From: Omphiscola glabra
Taxonomy: Eukaryota; Mollusca; Gastropoda; Lymnaeidae
Length of the DNA: 64,000 bases
Reading direction: 5' to 3'
NCBI GenBank assembly: GCA_964017045.1
Contig: OZ024811.1
Location: forward strand, 15,519,312-15,583,311
Positions 27,301-42,300 of this stretch are shown here, piece after piece; positions within the stretch are counted from its first letter, which is position 1; each line of letters begins with the position of its first letter. The position numbers and the translations under genes were made by a program. Under the pieces are notes generated by a model that saw only the letters and a list, made by a program, of their open reading frames with translations, did not search any database and was not told the DNA's origin.

Positions 27301-30300
27301 AAGAGATCAGCTAGTACAGCATAAGTTTACCTTGGGAAGATTACTCTCTTTGATTCCAGGTAAGCTTCTAAGCACTTCATGATTTGATCTAAAAGACCAT
27401 TATTGTTTTGGAATGTTTCGAGAAGACCTGAAAACAGAAATCAACTGTTAAAATACTGGAAAACTATCGATCAAATTTAAACTAAACTAACTATCAAATG
27501 ACTAAATGGCACACATTTGTCATTTAACAATAAAATAAGACTTTTTTTATGGAAAGAAATAATTTTTGATAAGCTTGTTGTTGAGCTTTCATCTAAACTT
27601 TCTCAGCTTTAGACAGTTTACATAAGTGATAAAGTTTATTTAAAACACAAATTGTTCAGTGATATAATAATCTACAGTTTAATTAAATGTATTCAAAAAG
27701 ATAACTAGTACAGGAGACAGGAGGTCCTCAGTGTATGGCGGTTCATATTATGGTGGATTCGGCAGTCATTCCCAGACAAAAAAAAAAGTAAAGATTTTTT
27801 TTAAAAAATCATTTGTTAAATCTATTAGCATTTTTCAGTGCAACACGAGTAATTACAATTTTGTCATGGAAGTTAGGCTAGTTTGCAGAATAGCACCAAA
27901 TATCCGGCATTTCAAACGAATTTAATCACATGATGGCTAATTGACCCACTTCCCGTCAACCTATCGAGCTGAAACTTGGCACAAAACTTGTTGACAATGA
28001 CAAAACATTCTATCAAATTTTCAGCCCCAACCCCTGAAAATCAGTTTTTCAAGTGGAATATGAAGCAAATATGATGCCATTAATTTTATGAAATAAAATT
28101 CCTCATAAATGCGCAAAATGAGATTCATTTTTAAAAAATCGCAAGTGGGTTTGGTGCATAATATTTTCTTTTTTCTTTCTGAAATAGCTAGTGAAATAAG
28201 TCTGTGGTGTAAAAGCAGGTGAGACATTAGAATATAAATATAAAAAAATAATTTAAAAAGCATGTAAATGGTTTATCTGCATAACTTTGATTTTGTTTTA
28301 ATATCTCAAATATGTTTTGATACCTTAAATTTGATTTATGTACATGCTTTATATGCATTTTACTACATACGTATCTCTACATGTACATATAAACATGTAG
28401 CTTACGTGTCAGTAGGGTGCTTAGCAAATTACAGCAGATTTCAAGTTACGTTGCCATTGAAAAACAGAATCCTACCATTAAATGTGGACCTCCGGTATAA
28501 CAGATTAAATTAAACATAAAGCTTACCTGGTTGTGTGGCAGCTCTCATTGCAGCTGGAACTTTATTCACTTTTCTCATGACATCTTTGAAAGACTTGTCC
28601 ACTTGCAGGAACATTTTGGCCTCTGACGGAAGCTGGCGCTGGATGTCAGGGGCAGAGAAGATGGATTCGAGGTACAGCCATGACCTCTGGCAGTTCAACC
28701 ACTCTTCCTGGGGAAAAAAAGGTTAAGACAAATAATATATGGAGAAAAAAAGGTTTTATTTTAAATCTAATGGCTGACCTCACAATTTTTTAAACTGTCA
28801 AGATTTGTATCAACATTTGTGTTTAATTAATATAGAATAATATGAAATAAATATTATAATCAATCTACTTTATTTCATTTAACTCACTCAAGTTCTCCCA
28901 GTATGAACGTATGATCAATTTAATTTAGCCGAACTCACTAAAGTTTTCCCAAAGACATCCAGGTCCCTGAGCCACTCATCCACTTGGGACTTGATGGGCC
29001 CCACATGACGTGAGGATGCTATGGTGGCAATGTTGATGTTGCTGTCATCTAGCAACTGCTGGATATCATCGGTGTTACCCAGGATGAAGACATCTTTGGA
29101 TTCTTTGTGGTTGAGCACAATGAATTCTGTTGACTTCCAGGAATCAACAACCTAATGAAATAAAAGTATCATTGATTTAAAAACTATTTAATAATATAAC
29201 ATGAGATTTTTAAGTGGGGAAAAAAAAAAAGAATTTAATACAGAGACATTGCTAATTTTATCCTTGAAATGCTTTTTACTATCTTTTTGGCTATTTTTTG
29301 TGTGTGTTTTTTTTTTGGCCATTTCATCTATTGTGTGATACTCTGTTTTCAATTTGATCCATAAATGTGATAATCTATTTAAAATTTTGTTTTATTTGGA
29401 CATCCTACATAGCTGTGCTGACCTTCTTCAGGATTGCTTCCAAAGATGCCTCACTGGATGCCTGGCCTGAGATTTCCTGAAGTTTCTCACTGTGCTTGAA
29501 CGCCTTGATCTCAATAAGTTTGCCAAGACTGATGGGCTCCTCTGGTGTGAAGTGATGGTCCAGTGTTTCCTCAATCAGGTCCCAATGACGTGGCTTGAGG
29601 GAGGGATTTCTTAGATCTGTGATCACAGGCATCTGAGGAAGGAAAGGGGACATAAGAAAGGAGAAAATAAAATGAGGCATTAAAATTATATTCACGGTAG
29701 AATGGATCCACTGTATATTTTTTCCAGAAATTTAAATCCAATAATTTGAGGTCATTTTATAGCAATATCAGCATGCCCACAGCTATGCAACATTGACATT
29801 CATTGTTTTTTTTTTCCATTTTTCTTTGGCTGTAATGTATTTGCACAAAAATAATTTTTGTTCAGTTTTCAGCAGCCTAATGCAGTTTAAAGGTAAATAA
29901 AGGCTATGCAATAATATGATTTGAAGAAGATCCGTTTTTGTTTTGATGAGCCTCAAGGCCCTACCAATGATGATGTGCAGTGACTTAATTAATTTTTCAT
30001 GTAAAATTTGATCTTTGCCTACCCTGTCTCTCATAGACTCCACTTTTGTTTTCAGCACGGGTACAACCCCATTTGGAGGCAAACCTTTCTCCAGCTGCAT
30101 GACACTCTTGGCGTAGCGTAAGACTGTGTTTCCCATCTGCTCAGGGTCCAGACTGTCAAAGCTAACCTGGGAGTTTCAAAAAAGGTCTTAGTTTACAGCA
30201 ATGACTTTTAAGCATAAAATGTATCTTAGATCATGTCTGAATGTAAATGATGCTATGACATAGCAGTAAAACTGAAAATTTCATTAAAGATCTTAGTTCA

Positions 30301-33300
30301 TGTCAATGGCTTTTATCATAAAAATGTATTTTATATCATGTCATCTGTATGCCACCGATGCTGGGAAATAGTAGTAAATCTGAAAAGGTATTCACTGATT
30401 GCCATTCTTTGTCCAGCTCATCCCACTCATCCATGGCATTCCACAGCATGTCCTTGAGCTTCAGCTCAGCATGCGTCTCCTCAAGGGCATCAAACTTGGA
30501 AACCTCCACCTAAAATAAAAGAAATTTGTTTCAGGGAAAAGGCACATCATCAATTTTTAGAAAAACCATTTTATAGAAGAAACACACTTACTAATACGGT
30601 GGAACCTCTCATAACGAGCATAATTTGTTTCAGAATCTTACTCGTTAAGCAAAACACTCATTAAATAAAACAATTTTCCCCATACAAATCAATGTAAAAT
30701 ACGATAATGCGTTCCATGCTGAAAAAATACTCATTTTTCAAAATTTTTTATTAACATTTATTCAAATAAAATTACTTATGAATTGTTAAGGAGTGTAACA
30801 ACTTGGTATACAATTTAGATTTGAAACAAAAAACGTAAATAAAAATATGAATTTATGACAAATAATTAATCTTTTTTTAACTAGAAAACTGTCTAAAGAC
30901 ATTTGTTTTTGCCGACGCCTCAAAATTTGGTGAAAATGTGTCACAGCATTATCATTGAATAAATTTGTAGCATGAATAGCCACCTCCTTATTAGGGTGAT
31001 GCTTCTCAATGTATGATGCAACAGTTTCCCATACTTTCAGCATTGTTGCTCTGTTACTTCCTCCTCCATTAATGAGCTCTCCTCCATAATTTCTTGCTGT
31101 GAAATACGATGCAACTCCATAAGCTCTTCGGTGGTCAACTCTTGACTGTGCTCTTTCACAAGCTCTTCAATATCGTTGTTGTCCACCTCGAGTCCCATGA
31201 TATTGGCCAATGACTCAATCTTGTTAACTGTAGACTCCACAGGTACTCTTTCAAAATCACATTCAACAACACTCTCTGGCTAAAGTTTTTTCCAAGCAGA
31301 AGTGAATGTCGGGAAAAAGGGACTTCCCCTTTCTGCATAACTCGTTATGAGAGGTGCTCGTTATGAGAGGTTCCACTGTACTTTTAAGAAAGATGAATTT
31401 TTCTCTTCTGTTTGTTCATTTAAAAGGGTACTGGCTGGTAGTTGTTGTAGGGCAGAGGCAAAGATAAGAAAACCAAAAAAAAACATCATTCTGTAGATTT
31501 TGTTACAAAAAAGCTATCTGTTAAAGACCAGCTAAAGTCCACCAAAACTATGATGGCCGCAATGCGTGAACTTCCCATCTACAAGAGTTACTCGACAAAA
31601 CATACATTCATATAGCGCGCTTTATAAGATTGCCAATTGGTATACCACCACCCATGAACTATATTAATATTCTAATCTCTCACCCCCCTCCTTTTTTTTT
31701 TTACACCGCAGATTTATTTCACCAACTATTTCAGCAAACAAAAGAATATATTACACACCTAACGCACTTGCTGTATTTTTTAAGAATCTCATTTAGAGCA
31801 GTTGTCAGGAATTTTATTTTGCCTGCTATTGAAACCTTAGTGTTAGTGAAGGACATTGTTACATAGAGAATCATGTGCGCTGATGACAGTCCAGTAAATA
31901 AAACTTTGCTACTGGTGGAGTTAAAGAGGTTCAAACCTTAAACGTTTTCTGGTAAGATTTGTAAGTGAAAGCTTGCTCCTGCAGTTTGTCCATGGTGGTC
32001 AACAGTTTCTTCAGGAGTGAACGGACTTTGTCCTTATCCGCTTGTGGATCAAGTATCATTGGATTCTGGGCGCCGGAGGGAGGAAAAAAAAATTAAGAAA
32101 ACTATTAATTTTAATCTCTTTAGAGAGGGTATGAAATTATTGAGCAAAATTTCAGGACAAGCCAATTATTTATGTTTTTTCTCAAAAATATATTTTCAAT
32201 GAAGCAGAAACAGGAACTTATTTTAATTAAGTCACTTGTTAAAAGTTAACATTCTTTTCTTTTTTTTGAAATAGGCAATAAAAAATTGAAAATCATCCAT
32301 CCAATCCTAATTTTTCTTTCTTTGCCTCACAGACCTGAGCTTCCTGCTTCACTTCCTTTACTTCCTTGCCCAGTTCAGCAATATCCTTGTCTAGGTGATT
32401 ACAGAACTTGTCAATGTTGCTGTCACGTTCTGTCAAGGCCTTGTCAATTGCATTTCTGACAGTCACAATGGATGGGTTCAATGTCTGGAAGTAAGAAGAT
32501 ATGTGTTTTAATCTATTGATTTGAATTGACACTCAATCACTTCCAGTTGAGAAGCAGTTTGTGTCATTCTTTAAAAATGAAATCTATATTAAAGTTTTTC
32601 TGCATTTCAACGAGTTATAAAAACAAAATAAATAGAATTTCTTTTCACTGTGAGATGATGGGGGGGGGAAACACATTCTGAAGGTTATGGAAAGTCAATC
32701 AGATATTAGGAATACTGTTATCCCCCTTTTCGTTTCTAACAAAACGTATTTTACAGGCATTTGGTTGCAAAGCTTTTTCCTTTAACGATAACAAACCTGG
32801 TAGGTGACAAGGTCAACATCTGGCATGGGAACATGGAACTTGTCAATGAGCTCATACATTTCCTTGACGACCATAGCTTCTCTTTCCAGGGGATCAATCT
32901 TTTAGGGTAAGGGAAGAAAAGCTGATCGCATTATATTTTAATATTATAATACATTTTTTTTTCATGAAAAGAAAGTAAGAATGTATAAAAGAAATATCCA
33001 CTTGAAGTTAATGGTTATGTAAAAATACCTTGAGGTATATGTTTTCAAATGTGTAATTGGCTTTTCCTTACTGAAGTTTGAATATTCTTTACACTTTTAG
33101 GGATAATTATTCATTTATATATATAATCCTAAGGTTTAAGAGAGTTAGGATTCTAAGGTTTAAGAGAATTGGGATTTTAAGGTTTAAGTGAGTTAGGATT
33201 TTAAAGTTTAAGTGAGTTAGGAATCTAAGGTTTAAGTGAGTTAGGATTCTATAGTTTAAGTGAGTTAGGATTCTAAAGTTTAAGTGAGTTAGGATTCTAA

Positions 33301-36300
33301 AGTTTAAGTGAGTTAGGACTCTAAGGTTTAAGTGAGTTAGGATTCTAAAGTTTATGTGAGTTAGGATTCTAAGGTTTAAGTGAGTTAGGATTCTAAGGTT
33401 TAAGTGAGCTGGGATTCTAAGGTTTAAGTGAGTTAGGAGAGTTTCAAAATTGTAAATGAGAAGCAGACAAAAATTAAATAACATCATGTGAACCCACCCT
33501 GAGCTGAATATCATCCAGAAACTGGAGTGAGTTGACAAACTCGATGGTTGTGGTTGGGGTGGCCTCCAGCTTGAAGTGGGCATCTTGTAGCTCTGCAATC
33601 AGCCGGTCAACTTCCCGTCTGGCCAGCACAGGTAGCATGTCATTGATTACCTGTAAAAGATAATTACATGAAAATTATAAATGCTTATAGCATCTTATAT
33701 TGCCATTTAAAAAATTGTCCCCTTTTTGTAAACAAATGTTAATTTGGAAAGTTACTTCTAAGTAGACGTTAAGATACATCCTATACACGGAGAGAAGAAC
33801 AAATCCACAAAAAATATTTATAGATAACACATTAATAAAATCTTCAAATGTTCTTACATCAAGACATCTGAGAGGTGAAGGTGTCAGGAGGGATTTCATC
33901 TTTGTGGCATCAACCAGCAGCATGCCAATAGGCCTCTTCTCAACAATCTGTGTAGCCATCTTGTGCTGAGTGTTGTACTTTTCCAGATGCTCAGCAAAGA
34001 ATTCAACATCTGGTTCAATAATAAATTTGTACATTACAAATTAAATGATTCATTAAATTTAAAATTAAAAAACAAAAAAACAAATATAAGACTTAAAATA
34101 AGTAAAAGTGATTTGGGTAAATTAATTTAAGTTCATTCAAAGGTTTTTCTGAGCAAGTCAGTGCAGTTAGAATGCTTTAAATCTGTATTTAATTTATTTA
34201 CAGTTAAAAAAATGAGGCTTACTAAACATTTATTCGACTTCCCTTTAGATGAAATTTCAAATAAAAAGAAAGGAAACAGTGGTTGAAGTTTAAACGGATA
34301 TCTTTGCATTAAAGTTTTATTTTAAAAAATGAGTTATTAAAAATATAATATGATTGTAGATGTTCTTATGGTCTTAAAATGAACATGAAAATTTTTAGTC
34401 TTAAATGGAACAGAAAAATACATGCATCTGTTTTTTTAGAAAATAGAATAGAAATATGGGATAGAAGTTTGAAGAAAAACAAGGCAATTGAGAACATTTA
34501 TATTAAAGTTTGATTAGTACATGATTGTATTTTTGGCCCTATTAAATTAAACCATACATGCCAAAGCCCTACAATTTATCCACAATTTGTATGGAGTCTC
34601 ATGACTTGTCACTTTTTATATTTGATATAAGATCATGCACGATTACAAACACACACCCCCCCCCCCAACCAAACGATTTTTAGGCCGTTGTGGGCTAAAT
34701 ATACTGACATAAGTGTTTTAACACTGTGAATGATGTTGGCATGCATTAGTTTAAAAAAATGTATAAACAAGATGATCACATTTGAAATAATAGTTATTGA
34801 TTGCAAAGGATTAAATATTTTTGTTAATACTTTTAAAAAAAAACAATGCATATTTTTTTAGAAACTAAGAAGTAAAATGAATGCATTTGCAAAGTTGATA
34901 CTAAACAAATCTGAAATAAGAAAAAGCAAAATGTCAAAAATAATTACATAAATAAATCTGGCAACTATGGTTACTAACTTGACATTTAATTAAAGAATAT
35001 ACAAATTTAAATCAGATCTTATGATTTTACATAATGGTAAAAAAAATTTTTTTTTAACAATGACGACATTACATTGACATCATAATTTGTTGGATTACAA
35101 AATATAAGTATTGATAACCCAATGTTTGTATATGTGATGTCACATTTAAGAGTTTCTACCATATTTGTTAATCTTAACAATCATTTTTTTATCAAAATTA
35201 CCAGAAAAAAAACCCAACAAAATAATGAAATTAAAAAAAAATTAAAATGTGAAACCCTTTGACACCAAAATTTCTACCACTGTACCTTTTTGTTTAGTTG
35301 ATCTAATAATTGTGCTAAAAATATTTCAAAGTATTACAATTACTAAATAAGTATATATAAAGTATAACATGGCTGTAAATAAATGTGTTTAAGCACAGAA
35401 ATTGTGATAAGTCCATATCTGCTTTGTCATCGGTTTTTACCAGTCAAAACCAATAAATGGTTTCATACTTTAAAGATTCCTTTTCTTTTTTTTTTTTTTT
35501 CTTTTTTTTCATTATTTTGGGTTGTTGTGTGTGCTATGTCCTTTTTTGCAATGACTGATGAAAGGAGGGATAAAAAAAAAAATAAGCCATGCATATGATA
35601 AAGTAAGTGAACCCAAGTAACACAGGGATTGGGATTACTATTCTACATGCATCTAATCAACTTCCTATGTATGGGAAAAAAATAATGAAATGGAAGAAAA
35701 ACAAAAGTGGTAGAAGAAATAAAAAGAAAATACAACATTTAAATAACTGGCTGAGCCAAATAAAGTTTTCAAGATAAAGCAAAGATACCTGTCAGTGTGA
35801 CTTCCTCTACAAAAATAGAATTTTTAAAATTTGAAGGTGGTTGGAAATAAGAAATAATGTGTATTTATTTTTTTATTCACAATTAAACATAACCCTGATA
35901 AAAATTAATGCATGAAAAAAATAAATTAAAAAAAAAAAGCATAAACTGAGTTTTGGAGATTGAACTTTATACATTGATATTGATCTCTCAATATTGAGGT
36001 TGCTTAGTATTTTTGAAATAAAAAATATTTATATAGCTGAAATATTAACATTTAAAACAGTGAATCCCACAGAAAATTATTGATGCAAAAACCAACAAGA
36101 GACCATCAACCTACCATGTTCTGCACTCCTTACAGCATTGAGGTCCATGCTCTCATTTTCTCTGTAAAATTCTCTATGGCCCTCAAAGGAATCTGAATAT
36201 TGACTGGCAGCATTAAAAGCAGCTTCCAGTGCAAGCTGGCAAAAAAATAGGTATTAACAGTTTATTGCAAATAGTAATGTTATTTTTCTATAAAATTTGA

Positions 36301-39300
36301 TTTTAAAAAGAGCATCAAGTTAAGCTGAGTTCCAACTGTCTTTAAGAGCCCTTTTAAAATAATTAATTAATTAAGGTAAATTTTAATTAAAAAATGTAAT
36401 GACCCTTATTTTGTGAATGATTGTCTGCAAATTTTTGTCATCTTCAAACATAACAGAGAGACTTGGACCATCTCCACAACTTTTATCCTCAAATTTATTG
36501 TTGATGATGGGCCTAGACAAAACACACACAAAAAAAACCATTTCCATGTGAATATAACATTTTGAAAACTTAATTTTTTAGGAAAATATTCAAAATTGTC
36601 TTTTCCTTCATCATGCTCTAAAGTTATATTTTGGTTCTTATTCAATTATTGTGGATGTTACTGAACAATAATATTTCAATATTAATCTAAAAAATTTGTT
36701 GCAATAATTAATAATATAAATAATAAAGGGGTTAATTACTAGAATGTGGGAAATATCAGGGTTATTTGAAATTGATGTGTAATAAGATGTGGAAAAAAAA
36801 TAACTTTAAATGTGTGTAATTGTAATGTTCAGTGATCACCTTGTGAAAGCATCAAAATAACCATCAGGGACGAGATTCTGGACACTGAGTACAGCATCTT
36901 GAAACCTCTTGATCACCTCAGCTAAGCCATCCTGGAAATCTTCATTGTCAGGAGAGAAGAGCAGTTGAACAGGTTCCAGCACAAGTTCTGTGATGAACAA
37001 CGGAGGCAGTTTAACCTCCTCATCTTCTTCCAACTATAATTTTACGAAAGTAAAACAAACTTCCTCAGCACAAGGCATAACATTGTTTACTTGAAATGAA
37101 GCTTCCAATATATAAAAATATTTATAATAATTGCTTTTTTTTTTTTTTGTAAGAGAAAAGGCTCTGGAATTCATTTTTAAAAATAAATTTATATATACAT
37201 TCAGATAAGTTCACTAAATTTTCTTTCTACATCTATGACAAAAGAAAAGCACTGATTTTATTCATAATTTATGTAAAATTTATAAGAGATAATGTGTTTC
37301 CAAATTATATAATGTGCGCAGATGGAGCATTACAATTTACTATAACTTCAAAAATATCCCTGAGGTTTCCATTTCTTATCTATTCAGGTGATTAAATTAA
37401 ATCCCTGTGCATATTTTAAGATTCCTTGTAAAAGTGAAATTAGATTTTGAAATCATGACTTTTGAATCCTATTCAATAACTTAAATCTCTTGAAAATCCT
37501 TAATATTTGTTCTTTTGACAGTGCACAGGCATGATAAGATTTTATTAATGGCAATCTAGACAATTTTAATGAATCTAGATAACAACTCATCCCTCTCCCC
37601 AGTACACAGCGATGAGGCCAGGACAGGCAGTTCTGGCTCATAGCAAACAAGAACTCAGTAAAGGAAATTCTCATTCCTGCCAAAGACAATCAGGGATTGG
37701 AACAAGCTTCCAAAAGCAAAAAGTGGAGACAACTACACTTGGCGTCTATCGCCTCCTCCCTTCCAACCCGTCCAGTTCTTAATACTCTCACTGAGTAGCC
37801 CTTGCCACCAGTGAAGTATCCTCTTCAAAACCATGGACAGTTGCATTGCGAACCCCTCTACAAACATAGGAGTCAGAATGATCAATACCAGTACATTGAT
37901 CCTGGGCCCTTAAAATATAGAAGAAGAAGAACACAGGGATTGATAATGCTATTCTACATGCATCTAATCAACCTCCTATGTAAACAAAAATAATAAAAGG
38001 GAGGCAAGAAAAATGACAGATGAAATAAAGAGAGAATACAATATTTAAATTTGTTTACATAGAAACAGATACATAACAAGGATGGGGGCCCCAAGTCTAT
38101 AATTGTTCTGTCATCAAAGCTGTCACAGGTTTACCTTCTCTTCCTTGGGGTCAGGCTTTTTAACCTCTTTGCTCTCCTCCTCTTTCTTTGTCTCTTCTAC
38201 AACAGGTACATTATAATTCTGTATCTCTGCAAGTGGCGGTGTCTTCTCCAGCTGGTCACTCAAGTAGCTCAGCAGTGTGGACACAGAGTTGACAGCAAGG
38301 ACGTGCATGGTGTTGACGATGAGGTAGTCAGCCAGTCTTATAAAACTTAAATTTAAAATAATTGAATTTTTTAGCATCTATTTCTTTTAAAGGTGAATAA
38401 AAATTGACTTACAAAGTAGCAAAGGGTAGATTTTTAAACTGGTGATTTTAACACTTTAATAATGCATAGAGCTCAACATATATTTTAGGCATCGTCCTTT
38501 TAGTGGTTATATAAGTTTGATTAAATGAAATAAAGATTTATGCAAACTGAGTTTTTATCTAAAGCAGCGGTTCTCAACCTGTGGGTCATGACCCTTTCCC
38601 AGGGGTCACCTAAGACCATCTGAAATCACAAATAATCTACAGTTATGAAGTAGAAACAAAAATAATTTTATGGCTTGGGGTCGCCACAACATGATGGACT
38701 GTATTAAAGGGTCACGGCATTAATAAGGTTGAGAACCACTGATCTGAAAGCATCCTATCTTTTTTTTTAAAGGACCTGTAATTACCATGTGAGCCGCTTG
38801 CAATGAGCTCGTTTGTTGGCTTGCTCAGTGTAGGTCATCTTCTCAGGTGCCTCTCCATAGATGTCCATGTCATAGTTTGACTGTAAGTGATAGGAGGATG
38901 CTGTGCCTAGGCCATCACCCATATCTCCTGCAACATAAGGATGGCAATGTGATGTACAAGACTTGACTTTTCAATCTTAGCCTCATGCTATAATGGTGCT
39001 GTCAATTAATTTCTGATAATGTTTTACTATTTTTATTTTTTTCATTACATTTCATGTCCATTTATATTTAAACATTTATCCCCAGTTATATATATATATT
39101 TTTAGCAGACTGTCTTGAGATAACAAATTCTATAATACATAGAAACCCAAATGATTATCTGAAAAATGAAAAGCCGATTTTTTAATTTATTTATGTACAC
39201 TATCCATAGCAGGCTAATAATAGCTGAGATGAAATAGCTGGATAACCTACCATACATCCCTGGGGTCTCAGCTCCGTCAAAGTAATAGTCATCTGGTGTA

Positions 39301-42300
39301 AAGCCTGCCTCAAGTAAAGCAGTCCGGCATGCACTTCGCACCACTTCTTTGACAAGTTCTCTAAAATCTTGAAGTCTGCCAGCAACCTGCATCATGATGA
39401 AATTTTAGGCTTTGTTATATCATTTCTGATCAAAACTTACCATGTGAAGCATGTCAATCTGCTTTCACATTTCTAAAAGCAGAAATTTTTATAATTGGTA
39501 CCACTGATAATACAATCAACCATGGATAGTGTGCTCAAATATTGTATAACAAAATTATTCAGTGTAAAAAAAAAATATTTTTTTAGCTATACATTCAAAG
39601 TAACAATTCACAGCCAACTGTGAACCACCCCATTAAAGGAAAAATACTACAAATATAGAGGCTAAAATCTACACATATGTATGTAAAATTTTAAATATTT
39701 TTATGGAAATTTTTTGTTCAATTTGAGTAACTTGAAATTTGATGTGTCTCATGTGAACCCCTCTCTCCCCTCCCTGTATGCCATCACTTTTGAACTATAT
39801 TAATATTTTAATGCCCCAACCCTTTTTAAACAGCATATTTATTACACCAACTATTTCCATAAAAACAAAAGAAAATATTATGCACCAAATGCAGTATTTT
39901 TAAGACCCTCATTTAGCACAGTTATCTGGAATTTTATTTCGCATGCTATTGAGCGTCTGGTAGTGTTAGTGACATTAGTTGATTGTTAAATATATGTATT
40001 TTGATTGCTTTTATACTTCGGTTGCTTTGCATCAATAGGTGACCAGTAACCATTCTTTTTTTTAAAGAACAATCAAATTAAATCAAAATAATTGTCCTAC
40101 ATCATTCAGTTGATTGAATTGGGCCTCTCTAAATTCTGTTAGGGTATATGTGTGGTCTTTGTCAATCTGGCACAGGCCCATTTCACTGATACGGTGACAC
40201 ATTTCCCGTACATTCAGCAGAGCTGGACGAAGTGACTAGAAAATGAAACAAAGAAAATTGATGTAGTGGTAAAATTATTATAACTAGGACATAATCTCAA
40301 AATATGTGTTTATTATTGGAGAATTAATGTAATTAATTTGATAAAAATTGAAGATAAATGTATTTCTTACTGGGTTGACAATGAACAGATTGTCATCCAA
40401 AGCCTTCTTGCAGCTCTTTATTTTTGTTGTTCTTACATTTTTGCGCCATACACTGAATGCTTTCCATTTACGGAACAGTGCGAAGGTCTTAATCTGTTCA
40501 ACAAAAACAATACAAATTGTTTTAATTTAATATTATTTTTTAAAATTAAATCTGTTCCATATTTTTAAAGGGTTAAAATTTGTCCATTTTAAGTAATGTT
40601 TTTTTTTCTTTTTCCAACAAACATATTAGCATTTTTAGTTAATTTCAAACTACGCCTTTGGTGAGGCTTTCCCCATATTAATAAAGTCTATTCTGCTTTT
40701 TAAAAGTAATACTGTAAATAAGCTTTCCAAACAGGCCTACATTTTTCATTAACTTTATTCATTTATTATTAGCAGATATATTCAAGTGCTATTGTGTGAA
40801 TGGATATTCTACTGCATGCCCTAGCTTGACAGTATCTACCTTGATGAGCCTTTCAAAATAGAAAACTTCTTGCTCCCAGTGATCCAATAAAATAAACTCT
40901 GTCTCATCATCTTTCCTCATTCTTGTCACACCCTTTTGACTGATGGTCAGGTAATCTGGCTTGTTGATATGCTCATGGCTAACAACTCTAGTTAAGAGTA
41001 AGATAAGAGTTAAGATGGTAAATTTAAAAAAGAAAGAAATGTGCCTAAACATTGTTTGAATATTAAAAGAAGATAATAATTTTGTCAAAGTAGTGACAAA
41101 ATAGTGACTATTTCACACTCAAAAAATTGTCAGGATATCTAAGCTACTTGATTATTAAAAAATCAAATTACTTGAGATTGTAATAGTGATTGTGAACTGA
41201 TGACTTTGAATAAGCTGGGCTGAGGTATAGGAATCCAACTTTGGGCTTTTCACGTATGATTGAGATGATTCGGTGCATATCACGAATACCTTCATATGAT
41301 GCTGGCACTGAATAAAGCAAAATTATGGTTTATTGAATTATATGTCATGAACATTATCACTTTAAGTACCCCAAAAAAAAAGATGAAAAATTTAGGAATC
41401 AGTTTAATATCATTTCCTTATATAAGTCATAAAAAAACTTTTCATAAAACCTACACTTCATACGAGTTGTTGCTGGTGCTGTAGGACCTGATACATGCAC
41501 AAGCCCTTTAGGAGACTTTACCCGGGCATCTCTTGGAGTCAATGGTCTGGGTACTAGCTCTTCCTATAAGTAAATTAGGAGAAATTTAGGGGGCATCAAC
41601 AAATGAATTATGTCAATATTTTAGAATAACCTAAGATTAATAATATATTTTGGTGAACTTTCACATTTGAGGCTTAACATCTTATCTTACCTGTTTTTCC
41701 TTAAGTTCCTGGGGAAGTTCTGGTGCTTTTGGAATAATTTCCAAGGGTTCAACAGATCCAGCTCTCTTCAGTTTTTTAGGATCATCTCGTAGCTCATCTT
41801 CCCGTGCTCTACGCTTTAGCTCTAGTGCTTCTAAATTCTTTCTCTGAATATATTCTGGTTTGTTGACAGTCTGATATTTTTGCAAGGCCGGCTAGGAAGT
41901 AAAGAAAAGATTTCCTGTTAGATTTTGATTTTTAAAAATTTATATGACTCTTTAAAAGAGGATTTTTAAATGATCCTTTCAAATTAAATAAAGATCAACT
42001 AAACTTTGAATATTGTTTTCCAATAAATTTCTTAGTTAGTGCTTTGAAAGTTTTATTAAATAACTAGTGCTCAGTGCAATATGCAAATATCCATGAAGTT
42101 AATATTACATAAAAATAGACATTATCACTTTATTATGCACATTCAAGACTGCAATATGAATTTGGTAGATATTAAGTTGATATCAAACTAAATGAAAAAT
42201 ATGAATTAATTTAACAATTCAACAATAAATTTCAGAGACAGAATTCACTGAGTGCATTTTTGATGTTGTTTTCTATCTCAAGTATAATACAGTAAATCAT

